From Bacillota bacterium (lineage in GTDB: Bacteria > Bacillota > Clostridia > Christensenellales > SZUA-584): DNA of 64,000 bases. Where the stretch lies: assembly GCA_023390815.1 (NCBI GenBank), contig JAEWCC010000007.1, positions 66,542-130,541 on the forward strand, read 5' to 3'. The position numbers and the translations under genes were made by a program. Below are positions 1-9,497 of the stretch, in pieces; position 1 is the first letter of the stretch; each line of letters opens with the position of its first letter. The notes under the pieces were generated by a model. That model was not told the DNA's origin. It saw nothing but the letters and a program-made list of their open reading frames with translations, and did not search any database.

Positions 1-90
1 GATTCTCCATATACCTGGTAACGGGAGTCCGCAGTAAAGTTCATGCCAAGCGACACGTTTTAAAAATCCTTTTTGAAGACAACGGTTCCT

Positions 91-267
91 TTAAAAACGC
101 GTTTTTGTGTATCCATATTCGTCAAATGTAAACGTCAGATTGTTGTTCTCATTCGAATGAGCTGCCTTCATTAATAAGGAGTAAAGGCCGACTGCCAGTC
201 CCACTAGGACGCAAAGGATGAGCAGTCCCCAGAGCGTCGTACGGATTTTCTCTTTCTTTGTCCACAT
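91..267 (-). CDS. small single-pass membrane protein
   Basis: A 58-residue frame. The start ATG at 265-267 is preceded by a clear AGGAGA site with a normal spacer. The first 12 residues are polar and basic. About 20 hydrophobic residues follow (WGLLILCVLVGLAVGLYSLL), then a short polar tail ending YGYTKTRF. This predicts one N-terminal transmembrane segment or an uncleaved signal anchor. It is the last gene visible in the long minus-strand run. A different frame downstream (bases 60-90) continues with similar composition, so the protein may be truncated by a frameshift. No family was recognised. Confidence 0.55.
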   Translation of the reverse strand: MWTKKEKIRTTLWGLLILCVLVGLAVGLYSLLMKAAHSNENNNLTFTFDEYGYTKTRF

Positions 268-414
268 ATTCGTTCTCCTGATTTACTGTTTTCCCAACCG
301 TCTCTACTGGCTGTTGGTCGTCACCTCAGCGGCATCAAACAGGCGGCACAGGTAAGGCATCCTCTTTTTTTGTCGCTTTCTGTCTGAGTCACAGTGCTCA
401 CCATCGCGTTCAAG

Positions 415-648
415 TCACACGTAATCTTCCGGCCCAAAGTCTGTCTCGATTACCGTTCCGGTATCCGAATAATACCGCTCTTTCTTGCCGCAGCGCTCAC
501 ACCATGTGGTCGCTACCCTGCCCGAAGCAGCGTAAGACCCGTCATCATCGTCCTTGAAATCGTGTACTGTCTTGCCGCAAATTCTACATTCGCAATTACC
601 GTCCAGGTACTCTATGCAGTTGTGATTCTTTTCCTTATCCTTGCTCAT
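415..648 (-). CDS. small zinc-ribbon protein with Tyr-Ser-Asp tail
   Basis: 77 residues, with an AGGAGG site ahead of the ATG. Two Cys pairs (CRICGK and CERCGK, about residues 21-25 and 51-56) form a probable zinc ribbon. The C-terminus reads YYSDTGTVIETDFGPEDYV. Its YSDTGTVIE part resembles the HSDTGIGLK tails of the two HEAT-like proteins upstream and the out-of-frame tail behind the 419-residue paralogue. It therefore carries the cluster's tail motif on a scaffold without HEAT repeats. Function unknown. The aromatic-x-Asp tail suggests it could be another substrate of the radical SAM enzyme at 16466-18670, which is inference. Confidence 0.75.
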   Translation of the reverse strand: MSKDKEKNHNCIEYLDGNCECRICGKTVHDFKDDDDGSYAASGRVATTWCERCGKKERYYSDTGTVIETDFGPEDYV

Positions 649-679
649 CGGAATACCTCCTCATATCTTTTTTATCGAT

Positions 680-1597
680 CTATAGCTCCGTGCCCAGCAT
701 CATATCGGCATGGGGAATCCACTCTCCGCATAAAGGCGCGTCTCGGTACACATCCATGTGGATCTGCGCCTTCGTCAGCTTTTTTCTGACCATAGAAGAT
801 TTACCGTTTATCTGATAAATTGCTTTAAGTAGTCCATACACCTCAGGTATCCCGCCCAAAGCGTTTCCTCTTTGCAAAAGTCCGAATTTCGTATATATGA
901 TCAGCTTGTCGACCAGGGCATCGTCCGCGTACCGCCCCCATTCGCGCACATTCAGCTTTAAAAGCCGCTTAATTGCATCGCTGTCCCGTTTATGACAGAC
1001 ATATTTTACGAGCCATTCCGGGTCCAGAAGGTTCACCGCAAATTCGCGCGCGCAGCCTTTCGCTTGTGACGCAATATGAAACAGCGTTTCCTGCGAGCGT
1101 ATCCGCTTCATACCTTGTCTGCAGATTACCGGATCATCTGTAGATATGAACAATTCCCCAAGCTTGCCTTCCCGCTCCGCTCTGGTTATGGCGAGCTGCC
1201 TTCTGGCACACGCCCGCACATCGGCGGACATTGCACGGTCAGCCACATCCTGCAGCCACCCCTCATCGCCGAGCCTTCGCGCGGCGTTCAGGGAAATGGA
1301 GTCGTATGGATCCCGGTCGTAAATCATGACCCCTGCCTCGGCCACCGCAGCGATGTACTGCGCTTCGCGTATCCGCGCAGCGGCAGCCATGCGGCTTTTT
1401 GGACTAAGCTCTTCGCTGAGCACAAGCTGCAACAGCAGCTTATCTTTTTTAATCCGCGATATTGCGGCCTGCTCAACGAGCGGATGTACACATGTCAGCG
1501 CGGCCTGATATAACGTATCCTCGTCCGTCAACTGATCGACAGCCGTAAGCGCTTTCATCTCATCTTTACTCATCCACCTTGGTTTAAACAGCCCCAT
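680..1597 (-). CDS. HEAT-like repeat protein with H-x-D tail
   Basis: 305 residues. It starts MGLFKPRWMSKDEMKAL behind a GAGGAGG site, the signature N-terminus of this locus. The body is alpha-helical repeats of the type 'D-x-x-L-[LY]-x-x-A...A-[VA]-x-R-[IL]', characteristic of HEAT/PBS-lyase-like solenoids. These usually act as protein-binding scaffolds; no enzymatic motif is seen. The tail contains HMD, YRD and HAD within the last 30 residues. It sits 18 bases downstream of the 402-residue paralogue, so it is probably in the same operon. Substrate or partner unknown. Confidence 0.8.
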   Translation of the reverse strand: MGLFKPRWMSKDEMKALTAVDQLTDEDTLYQAALTCVHPLVEQAAISRIKKDKLLLQLVLSEELSPKSRMAAAARIREAQYIAAVAEAGVMIYDRDPYDSISLNAARRLGDEGWLQDVADRAMSADVRACARRQLAITRAEREGKLGELFISTDDPVICRQGMKRIRSQETLFHIASQAKGCAREFAVNLLDPEWLVKYVCHKRDSDAIKRLLKLNVREWGRYADDALVDKLIIYTKFGLLQRGNALGGIPEVYGLLKAIYQINGKSSMVRKKLTKAQIHMDVYRDAPLCGEWIPHADMMLGTEL

Positions 1598-1615
1598 ACT
1601 CCCTCCTCGTATTAT

Positions 1616-2824
1616 TCAATCACATGGGTTAAAGCCTTCATATTCGCGGAATTTTAGGCCGATGCCGGTGTCCGAATGGTAAGCCAGCTCATCGATGTGA
1701 CCTCCGGTCCATTTGTATTCATCAACAGCAAGCGTGTCAAAAGTAACATGGCGTTCTTCGATCAGTCTGGATGCGTCGCGGCCTAAAACAGTCAATGCGA
1801 GCTTGTCGTGCTCAAATAAATCCATTAGCGCCTGCGCCGCCTTTTCCCGGATGTCGTAATCCGCATCTGACAGTTCGCCGTGAAGCCTGACCGCCTCCCT
1901 GTTGCATTCAGGCAGGCCTTCATAAGCGGCAATACGCACCCCTATGCTGCAATCATGAATGGCCGCATCACGCATCCACTCCGTTTTATTGGGGAAATCT
2001 GAATTGACCAGTTTTTTTGCTGCCTCAGGACGCAGATACCAATCGGACGTGTTTTTGACTAAGTCCATCAGCAAATCAGGGTTGGATATTTGGTTTAACA
2101 AATTAATTCTATCATAAGTAATTTTTCCATAACGGAGCATCACATGCACAGCTTCCTCGTTGTGCCCGAGCCGTTTATAAAGATACTCCTTTTGGGAAAG
2201 CGTCAGTCTTTCGTCCTGTAGCTGCGTTTCTAGCAGTGCGATATCCGTGCAATTTTCCACTGCGGTAAACCAGTTCGTTTCCTGCGGATTCATCACATAC
2301 CAGGCGATGATGCTTTGATTCTCCAGTTCAATTGCCGCATGCAATCTGTTCGAAGGCAAGGCATCCTCTCCGCAAACTGATTGCCGAAGCGCTTCATCAT
2401 TCAGCCTCCGAAACGCCAGAACGCCCGCCTTTTTCCATTCGGCGGTTTTAGCCACCTGCGCTAGCAAAGTTTCATCAGATAGCGTTTCCACCGCGGCAAC
2501 GTAGAGATCCTTCTCGTTAATTGCCAAGCGGTACAGCAGAGACTGATTCATAGATTTTCTGATAGCTGCTTCCCGCGCCTTCGCGATATACGGGCCACCC
2601 GCAATGCTGTCGATGAATTCCGGGTCTGAAATAATCGTAACCGCGGCGCACTGGGTTGGAGGCCAGCCGGCTTTACAGGCGATCTCGCATAAGGCCTCCC
2701 GATCTCCTTTCAGCCGCTCTATTCCTATCTCCGCGAGCTTGTTGTCATGGGTTTTGGTTATCGTCTTTATGAGCCAGCGTCGGCTCTTAGTACGCCGCAT
2801 CTTTCTGAGTTTACCAGATTCCAT
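1616..2824 (-). CDS. HEAT-like repeat protein with HID/HSD tail
   Basis: 402 residues from the ATG at 2824, chosen because an AAGGAGG site lies just upstream. The longer frame (to 2974) has no such site and overlaps the preceding gene. The N-terminus differs from most paralogues: MESGKLRKMRRTKSRRW replaces MGLF..WMSK and is shared with the next gene upstream. The body has helical repeats such as 'ETLSDETLLAQVAKTAEW'. The tail has HID, then HSDTGIGLKFREYEGF, almost identical to the upstream paralogue's tail, indicating recent duplication. Function unknown; probably a scaffold and candidate substrate of the locus radical SAM enzyme. Confidence 0.8.
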   Translation of the reverse strand: MESGKLRKMRRTKSRRWLIKTITKTHDNKLAEIGIERLKGDREALCEIACKAGWPPTQCAAVTIISDPEFIDSIAGGPYIAKAREAAIRKSMNQSLLYRLAINEKDLYVAAVETLSDETLLAQVAKTAEWKKAGVLAFRRLNDEALRQSVCGEDALPSNRLHAAIELENQSIIAWYVMNPQETNWFTAVENCTDIALLETQLQDERLTLSQKEYLYKRLGHNEEAVHVMLRYGKITYDRINLLNQISNPDLLMDLVKNTSDWYLRPEAAKKLVNSDFPNKTEWMRDAAIHDCSIGVRIAAYEGLPECNREAVRLHGELSDADYDIREKAAQALMDLFEHDKLALTVLGRDASRLIEERHVTFDTLAVDEYKWTGGHIDELAYHSDTGIGLKFREYEGFNPCD

Positions 2825-2897
2825 TCGTGATTCCTCCTTGCTATGAATCAATGCTCGCCTCCAACCGTGATTCTTCACCTTTACTCGTGCCTTTTCG

Positions 2898-4163
2898 TCA
2901 CGTGTCAAAGCCTTCATATTCGCGAAATTTAAGGCCAATTCCAGTATCCGTATGGAAACCCGGTTCGTCAGCATAAGTTCCGTTCCACATCACTTCATCA
3001 AGGTACGGCGATTCAGACGATTCTCGGGGCATTTCTATTCGCTTTAACGCGGCGCGGCCTAAAACTGTCAAAGCGAACCGATCCTGCTCGAAAATATCCA
3101 TCAATTGATGCGCTGCGCTCACCCGGTCTGTGTAAAGAGAAGAGTCCAGATCGTTGTATAGCCTGACTGCATCTTTGCTGTACTCCGGCAGATACGCATA
3201 TGCGGCAATGCGCACGCAGATATCAATATCGTGCAAAGCGGTATTTCGCAGCCATTCCATTAGGTCAGGAAACTCCGATTTTACCAGCCGACTCAGCGCT
3301 TCTTTTCTGATCGTTGTATCCGTGTTGGTTTTAAATACTTCCATCAGCGCTTTGTAATCGCCAAGTTCAGCAGCTGCCCCAAGCCTGTTCTCTGGCTTCG
3401 CGTCTTCGCCGCATACAGAGCGCCGCAGCGTCTCATCTGTCAGCTTGTTGAATGCCAGTACACCCGACTTTTCCCATTCTGCGTTCTTGGCTATCTCTAC
3501 CAGCAGTGCTTCATTGGCCAGTGTTTCTACTGCTTTTTCCAGCCGATTCAGCGTTTCTTGCCGCGTCTGTATCTCCGGAGTATTTTTAAATACTTCCACC
3601 AGCGTCTCGTAATCTCCAAGCTCGGCGGCAGCCTGAAACCTGTTCTCCGACTTTGCATCCTTGCCGCATACGGAACGCCGCAACGTCTCATCTGCCAGCT
3701 TGTTAAATGCCAGCACACCCGCCCTTTCCCATTCGGCGGTCTTGGCTACCTCTGCAAGAAATTCTTGATCGGTCAGCGTTTCTACCGCGGCTCCATATAA
3801 TCGCTTATCATATATAGCCAGCTCGCGCAGCAGCGGTTGATTGACCGATTTCCGGATTGCCGCTTCCCGCACCCGAGGTTTATACTCCTTAATAGGCAAA
3901 CTGCCGCACACCCCCCGGCGAACAGAGTCTTTTATCTCTGCGATTGCGTCGATGAGTTCCGGGCTTTGTATATACTGTATTGCGGCAATTGATCCAGCCG
4001 CCCATCTAGCTTCGCGCATGATCTCGCCGAGCGCCGCCTGATCACCGCTCAGCCGCGCCGCACCCAACGCTGCCAGCTCGTCATCGTTTGTTCTGATTAC
4101 CGTCTTCTTAATCCAGCGCATGCTCTTCGTGCGCCGCATCTTTCTTAATTTCCAAGGCTGCAT
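2898..4163 (-). CDS. HEAT-like repeat protein with YAD/HTD tail
   Basis: 421 residues with a GGAGG site before the ATG. Tandem paralogue of the gene at 1616-2824: both start with WKLRKMRRTKS or GKLRKMRRTKS and both end in (H/Y)TDTG or HSDTG followed by IGLKFREYEGF. A 90-100-residue helical unit containing 'NKL(A/T)DETLRRSVCG' is repeated internally, so this copy is longer in the middle. In the tail, YAD occupies the place of HID in its sister and HTD the place of HSD. The aromatic residue and the aspartate are kept while the residue between varies. Function unknown. Confidence 0.8.
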   Translation of the reverse strand: MQPWKLRKMRRTKSMRWIKKTVIRTNDDELAALGAARLSGDQAALGEIMREARWAAGSIAAIQYIQSPELIDAIAEIKDSVRRGVCGSLPIKEYKPRVREAAIRKSVNQPLLRELAIYDKRLYGAAVETLTDQEFLAEVAKTAEWERAGVLAFNKLADETLRRSVCGKDAKSENRFQAAAELGDYETLVEVFKNTPEIQTRQETLNRLEKAVETLANEALLVEIAKNAEWEKSGVLAFNKLTDETLRRSVCGEDAKPENRLGAAAELGDYKALMEVFKTNTDTTIRKEALSRLVKSEFPDLMEWLRNTALHDIDICVRIAAYAYLPEYSKDAVRLYNDLDSSLYTDRVSAAHQLMDIFEQDRFALTVLGRAALKRIEMPRESSESPYLDEVMWNGTYADEPGFHTDTGIGLKFREYEGFDT

Positions 4164-4197
4164 TGGCGACTCCTCCTTGTTTGGTCAAATCATAACT

Positions 4198-6396
4198 TCA
4201 TTCAAATTCGATGGTTTCCTCCACCATTACATCGCAGCTTTTTGATGCACAAGAAGAATTGAAATCATGATGCAGGGAAACATTTCTGCCGCCAATTCCC
4301 TCAAGCTTCTCCCGGTAATGTTCCGACCTTCCATATGCATAGCGCAGAAAGGCTAAAGTTTCTTTAAACTTTTCCAGCTCTGTTCTGTGCAAAAGGTAAT
4401 CAATCTGCATCTGCATGAACTCTATACCACCGTACCGGATACACACGTCTTTCTCGTCTTCACCTGTAAGCCCCGCAATAATTGCCGCAAAGCGCAGCGC
4501 TGCCTCCTCATCACCCTTCCGCAGATTAAGCGCTGCAGCCGCCACGATCTCATCCCGTTTACCGGCAAAAGCATCGCTGCACAACAGCTTTCTCGCAAGT
4601 ATGATACTTACGCTGTTGCGGCTGACCATGTCAAGCAATACTTCCCACCTTTTAAGCCGCCACGCGGCCGCGGCGTGCAAACTTAATTTCTTATCATCAA
4701 GCGCTATTTTTTCAATGAAATCCTGATCCTCAATACGTTCGATCGCAGCAGCACTCACAAGAAATGACTCGTCATCTTCGTCGGCGAGTACATACGTTTT
4801 TAAAAAGTCCTGATCCGTAATGCGTTTAATCGCCGCAACTCGCACGCTTATCGATTCGTCATGAAGCACGGCTTCCTTGAGAGCATCCCCGTCTGCCTGC
4901 TCTAATGCCGCGATACGCATGGCCTCCAGCTTTTTATATGCCACGTAGTACACATCGCCTGTAGGCTTGGCCTCTCGAATAATCTCCTTAAGCGCTGCTT
5001 CTTCTTCAACCCTCTCCGCAGCCGCTTTGGAAAAACGATTGCGGCCCACCGCAACTTTAAGTAAAATGCTTGTGTCAGATATATAGTTCAATGCTTCGAC
5101 GCCGATATATGTATCCAGTCCATCCGCAAGGCCCATGGCCTGATAGATGATGTCCTGATTGTGTATTCTGCTGAGCGCTGCTTCTACAAGTTGCTTATCA
5201 TCTTCCGACTGCCTGAACTGCGTACGCTCCCAAACTACCTGCCCCAGCCGTTCATCCACCGTTAAACGGCTGACCGCAGCCAGTCGTATCGGCTGCTGGT
5301 AACGGTATCTGTCACATGCCAGCTCCGCAAGCAGCGGCTGGCTGGTCAGACGCAGTACTGTTTTCTCGTCCAACTCCCTCATATGACGCCGCGCGTACAG
5401 GTTTAAGTCGGACGGATCTGTAATCAGCGATACCGCTTTCTGGCGTGCCTTATGATACCGGGATTTGATTGCCACATCCAAAAGCTGTTCTTTCGAAAGC
5501 GAGGCCGAAGTTGTATTTGCTGGTTTTTTTTCGCTGCCTTTTTTCTCAGCCGTCGCAGGCCGAAGCGCTTTGCTCAGGAGGTCCTCTGAAACGTCGTCGG
5601 GATTCATGGTAATAAACTGAATGATGTCGGCCTGCACTATTAGCCTATCCGCCGCTTCCTGCCGGATGACGGATGAGCCGTTATGCAGAGCTATTTCAAG
5701 TAGTGTTGACTGATCGGTGATACGTTCGAGCGCCATCTGTCTCGCTTTGATAGCTTTTGCAGTGCGGACCGCTTCAAGCACCGACTCTGGTGCTGTAAGC
5801 CGCTGCACCAGTACTCCCGCGGATTCGCTCAGAGTAATACCTATATCGTCAATGGTTTCCAGTGTCTTTAATATCGTTGTATCCGAAAACCGCCATATAA
5901 GCGCGTCCATCTCCTGCGCGGTGCACGAGAATAACCCCACGCAATGCAAAAGTACCATCGACATATAATTATCGTCTTTAACGCAGCGCTTCAGATATTC
6001 ATTCCTTTCCTTAGGCTCGAGGGCTTTCAGAAACTTTGCAAATAAGGCCGGATCCGCCGTCAGATCCATTGCGGCGTTAAGCAGCGCCGTCACACGAGGC
6101 TCCCCCAAAGATGCTTCGTATTCCAGGCGCTGCAATATAACTGGAAACTCCTGATGGTTATCCGCAATGCGCAAAAGCGCAGCAGCTGCAACATGCGCAC
6201 TGATACGTGATTCGCCAAGCGCCAGCTGCTCAAGCAGCAGTTCGTCTTTGATACGCGAAACGGCAAAAAACGCCACCATCTCATCATGCGCGCCTTTCGC
6301 CGCGCGCAGCAGCGCGCCATCGGATTTCAGCAAAGACACTGCGGCTAACGCCTTCTTAGTATCCTTTTTATGCCACTCATTTGAAAACAATCCCAT
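4198..6396 (-). CDS. large HEAT-like repeat protein, HHD tail
   Basis: 732 residues from the ATG at 6396 (MGLFSNEWHKKDTKKAL), with a GGAGG site; the upstream in-frame extension has none. Long solenoid of roughly 20 repeats, for example 'AIKRITDQDFLKTYVL' and 'AIERIEDQDFIEKIAL'. A lysine-rich, low-complexity linker near residue 300 (AEKKGSEKKPANTTS) splits it into two solenoid arms. The C-terminus carries HHDFNSS, two Cys (SSCASKSC) and an acidic end EETIEFE. This is the second largest member of the family in the window. No catalytic motif seen. Confidence 0.8.
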   Translation of the reverse strand: MGLFSNEWHKKDTKKALAAVSLLKSDGALLRAAKGAHDEMVAFFAVSRIKDELLLEQLALGESRISAHVAAAALLRIADNHQEFPVILQRLEYEASLGEPRVTALLNAAMDLTADPALFAKFLKALEPKERNEYLKRCVKDDNYMSMVLLHCVGLFSCTAQEMDALIWRFSDTTILKTLETIDDIGITLSESAGVLVQRLTAPESVLEAVRTAKAIKARQMALERITDQSTLLEIALHNGSSVIRQEAADRLIVQADIIQFITMNPDDVSEDLLSKALRPATAEKKGSEKKPANTTSASLSKEQLLDVAIKSRYHKARQKAVSLITDPSDLNLYARRHMRELDEKTVLRLTSQPLLAELACDRYRYQQPIRLAAVSRLTVDERLGQVVWERTQFRQSEDDKQLVEAALSRIHNQDIIYQAMGLADGLDTYIGVEALNYISDTSILLKVAVGRNRFSKAAAERVEEEAALKEIIREAKPTGDVYYVAYKKLEAMRIAALEQADGDALKEAVLHDESISVRVAAIKRITDQDFLKTYVLADEDDESFLVSAAAIERIEDQDFIEKIALDDKKLSLHAAAAWRLKRWEVLLDMVSRNSVSIILARKLLCSDAFAGKRDEIVAAAALNLRKGDEEAALRFAAIIAGLTGEDEKDVCIRYGGIEFMQMQIDYLLHRTELEKFKETLAFLRYAYGRSEHYREKLEGIGGRNVSLHHDFNSSCASKSCDVMVEETIEFE

Positions 6397-6437
6397 GCGT
6401 TTTCCTCCCTCGCACCGCTGCAGGACAGCAGCCGCGA

Positions 6438-6629
6438 TCACCGTTCCGGGTCGAAATAAAACCCATAATCCGCGTATCTACCGTTACGGTGAGTGTTGAG
6501 GGTATACCTCCCCTGCTGCTGCGCAATGCGTTTCCTGTATAGGTCTGAATGCCGATAAAGCGCAAGCATGAGCCTTTCTCGCAAAAAACTCAATTTACAG
6601 GTCAATCGTTGCCGGTAGTCGCTGCCCAA
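6438..6629 (-). pseudogene. relic of a paralogue C-terminal tail
   Basis: A 63-codon frame lies between two intact family members. It reads like a family tail (LYRHSDLYRK, then GRYADYGFYFDPER) without any HEAT body. It contains three aromatic-x-Asp motifs (HSD, YAD, YFD). I see no convincing ribosome binding site. I read it as the preserved end of a lost gene. A genuine small tail-only peptide is the alternative. Confidence 0.35.
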
Positions 6630-6641
6630 GAATATTTCAGA

Positions 6642-7754
6642 TCATACGGGCAAGTCAAAGTGCACCTTTGCTTTGTCTTCATGCGGAGAACAACGATCTT
6701 CTCTATAATCGTCATGCGCGTGATATATACGCCGGGGGATTACCAAAATCGCTTCACGCACAGCATCGTCCTTGGCTTCGCGGTACATTTCCATTAAGGC
6801 TTGCTGCGCAAAGGGCGCAGCGCGTCGACTTTTTTCCATTATACGCAGAAGCGCTTCCACCGATGCTTTGGTTCGGATATCTCTGAACCGGTCACAAACT
6901 TCCCGATATTGATGAAAATCTTTGCGATCAATCAGCCTCTCCAATGCCGGAACAACACGTGGATCGTCAAGTTCCATCAGATAATACGCATTATCGTTGC
7001 GCAGACACCCGCTTATTAAAGAGGCAAGCGGCTGTGAATAGTGTGAAGAATCACGCTTCATGAGTTCAACTGCCACAAGGCAGCGGACATACTTCAAGTT
7101 ATCGGTGCGGAGCGCGAAGGACAGCAGCGAAGCATTGGATAATCGCGACATGGCCAATTCAGCAATTCTTGCTCGGCACTTCTCGTCCGCATCTTCCAAA
7201 ATATTTTTTTCGAGCAGGGCTAAATCGTCAATCTTATCGAAAATGTCCTTATTCCAATAGGGGTCTCGACGAAAACAGAAATACAATGTGTTTGGATCGG
7301 CAGTAATTTTTGCCAGGTGTTGGGCGGTATTCCTGCAGACCTGGTGGTCCTTTTCAGTCATTATGAGTTTTTTCAGCAGTTCCACGTTCATTATTCTTTC
7401 CGAGGCATTCATTCTGGCGAAGAGACTTGTTGCTTCTGCCGCTATCTTGAACAGCATATTATCGTCGCTGATTTCCTCCATTGCTTTTCTCGCAAATTGA
7501 CTCGCCTTATTACGATAAATTTTTGAATAATCGCATTTTATAATTGCCTCCGTTCGCACATAAACCGAGCTATCCGTTGCGGCGATTTTCGCGATTACTT
7601 CCTGATCCGTCAGCTTTTTTACAGCAATGGCGCGCGTTGTTTCAAGCGGTGCTTTGAGCGCTGCTTCGGCTATCTTTTTCTGGTCGTTCAGATTTCCAAT
7701 GGCATTTTCAGCCCGAGGCCTGTCCTTGCTCATCCATGGTGTAAATAATCCCAT
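6642..7754 (-). CDS. HEAT-like repeat protein, HDD/HED/HFD tail
   Basis: 370 residues. The ATG at 7754 follows AGGAGG and gives MGLFTPWMSKDRPRAEN. The first 70 residues are nearly identical to those of the next gene upstream (LNDQKKIAEAALKAPLETTR), marking a tandem duplication. Helical repeats run to about residue 340. The C-terminus has three spaced motifs, HDD, HED and HFD, ending KVHFDLPV. The sister gene has HSD, HID and HFD at matching places. Probable scaffold protein and candidate rSAM substrate. Confidence 0.8.
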   Translation of the reverse strand: MGLFTPWMSKDRPRAENAIGNLNDQKKIAEAALKAPLETTRAIAVKKLTDQEVIAKIAATDSSVYVRTEAIIKCDYSKIYRNKASQFARKAMEEISDDNMLFKIAAEATSLFARMNASERIMNVELLKKLIMTEKDHQVCRNTAQHLAKITADPNTLYFCFRRDPYWNKDIFDKIDDLALLEKNILEDADEKCRARIAELAMSRLSNASLLSFALRTDNLKYVRCLVAVELMKRDSSHYSQPLASLISGCLRNDNAYYLMELDDPRVVPALERLIDRKDFHQYREVCDRFRDIRTKASVEALLRIMEKSRRAAPFAQQALMEMYREAKDDAVREAILVIPRRIYHAHDDYREDRCSPHEDKAKVHFDLPV

Positions 7755-7853
7755 ATTAGTACCTCCTATTGGGGTGCAAAGCATCTTCATTCATCGTAAA
7801 ACTCTTAATCTTCATGTCTAGTGCTATTAACAGCGGGTACTCAAAAAAACGGC

Positions 7854-9212
7854 TTACATAGACAGGTCGAAGTGCACCGCTGAATCATCAATGTGGTTAC
7901 AATTATTGTTACCTTTGTCCTTGTCGGAATGCTCATGATAAACGCGCTGAGGTATTTTCAATATGGTTTCTCGTGCCGCATCATCCTTAGTCTCGCGGTA
8001 TATTTTAATCAGGGTTTCCCGTGCGAAAGTCCCGCCCTCATGATTCTTTTGCATAATACGCATCAGCGCTTCTATTGATGCTTTTGTTTGGATTCTGCCG
8101 AGCTCTTCACAACAATTACGTTTGAGAATATGGTCTTTCTCACTTTTACAAGCCATCGCCTCCAAAGCCGGAATAAGACGGAAGTTATCGATCACCTTAA
8201 GTTCCGCCAGATCGAGCACTCGTTGGCTGTGCAGACATTCGTTTATTAATGTGGCAAGCGGCTGTGAATAGCGTGAAGCCTCGCGCTTCATGAGTTCAAC
8301 TGCCACATCACAACGTTTATTCTTTTCGTTATCCGTACGCAGAGCATAAGAGAGCAGCGCGGCATCGGACAACCGCTCCATTGCCCAACCTATAATCCCA
8401 CTTCGGCATTTCTTGTTTGAGTCTTCCAAAAGTTTTTTTTCGAGAAAAGCTATATCATCAATCTTATCGATAAGGTGCTTAGAGCAATATGGATCTTGAC
8501 TAAAACAGAAATACAATGTATTTGGGTCGTTCGCCTTTTTTGCAAGGCGAGTTAGTACGTTATAATAGACTTTCGTGTTTCCTTTTTGGGACATTACCAG
8601 TTCCTTCAATCGTTCTTCCCCATCTGAAAACTGCATAATCTTATCCAGTATCCAGTAGTCGTCTTTATTATTTTCGGCGGCAATCTTCAGAAGCAGTCCC
8701 TCGTTTTCAATCTTTTTCACGGCAGTTTCACGTGCCCTAAATTCATACGCTGATTTTGCTATCTCTGCCAGTGTATTTTCATCGCTGATTTGCTCAACAG
8801 CTTTGCACGACCGTTTCCCAATATAGTTTTCGCATGCAAGCTGCTTAAGTAGTTCCTTGTTCTTAATTTTTTCTATGGCGGCTATTGCTGTATCGTCGCA
8901 ACGTGTCTCTTTTGCTATCTGGGCTAGTATATTTTCATCACAAGCTCGTTCAACTAATTTGCGCCCCGCTTCTTTATCAAAGTTTTCATATCGTCTTAGT
9001 GCCGTCTCGCGCATATAGTACGATCTATCCGCTATAACGATTGTAGCGATTACTTCCTGATCCGTCAGCTTTTTTACAGCGATGGCGCGCGTTGTTTCAA
9101 GCGGTGCCTTGAGCGCTGCTTCAGCAATCTTTTTCTGATCAGTCAGATTCTTAACGGCCTTTAGCGCCTTCGCTGCGTCTTTGCTCATCCATGCAGGTGC
9201 AAATAGTCCCAT
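7854..9212 (-). CDS. HEAT-like repeat protein, HSD/HID/HFD tail
   Basis: 452 residues starting MGLFAPAWMSKDAAKALKAV behind AAGGAGA. About ten helical repeats ('EQISDENTLAEIAKSA', 'IENEGLLLKIAAEN') precede a charged region. The tail has three His-x-Asp motifs, the last being VHFDLSM. It is immediately downstream of a deleted copy of the radical SAM gene (9228-9432), so this sub-block may once have been an independent rSAM-substrate cassette. Function unknown. Confidence 0.8.
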   Translation of the reverse strand: MGLFAPAWMSKDAAKALKAVKNLTDQKKIAEAALKAPLETTRAIAVKKLTDQEVIATIVIADRSYYMRETALRRYENFDKEAGRKLVERACDENILAQIAKETRCDDTAIAAIEKIKNKELLKQLACENYIGKRSCKAVEQISDENTLAEIAKSAYEFRARETAVKKIENEGLLLKIAAENNKDDYWILDKIMQFSDGEERLKELVMSQKGNTKVYYNVLTRLAKKANDPNTLYFCFSQDPYCSKHLIDKIDDIAFLEKKLLEDSNKKCRSGIIGWAMERLSDAALLSYALRTDNEKNKRCDVAVELMKREASRYSQPLATLINECLHSQRVLDLAELKVIDNFRLIPALEAMACKSEKDHILKRNCCEELGRIQTKASIEALMRIMQKNHEGGTFARETLIKIYRETKDDAARETILKIPQRVYHEHSDKDKGNNNCNHIDDSAVHFDLSM

Positions 9213-9227
9213 TTATATTCTCCTTTT

Positions 9228-9432
9228 CTATAGCTCAATCATGCCTTTTAAATGCTCAAATGTCCCCTTTTGCGCTGTGCAGTCAAATCGCCGCCATCGA
9301 TGGTCCATTTATCTGAAACTCACATCGCTTCGTCTCGATTCGGTCCGAAACAGTAGACACACGACGCTTGACAGACCGCCGTTGTATAAGCATGAAATTG
9401 CGGGGCAAAATGAAAATAGCCCTACACCGCCG
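9228..9432 (-). pseudogene. internally deleted second copy of dual rSAM gene
   Basis: On the minus strand, about 9340-9430 encodes VCQASCVYCFGPNRDEAM, matching ACQASCTYCFGPNRGETM at the start of the intact radical SAM protein (16466-18670). A further 90 bases encode GDxTAQKGTFEHLKGMIE, matching its last residues (FDCTARKAAFEHLAGMLN). Everything between is missing, about 2 kb. Small frameshifts remain inside both ends. This fills the gap between the 189-residue gene and the 452-residue gene, which has no intact coding frame. Confidence 0.75.
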
Positions 9433-9497
9433 TTATGTTCACAATCCGGATTTACACAACTTTCCTCTCAAATCGCACTCATATTTTTCACCTTGAT

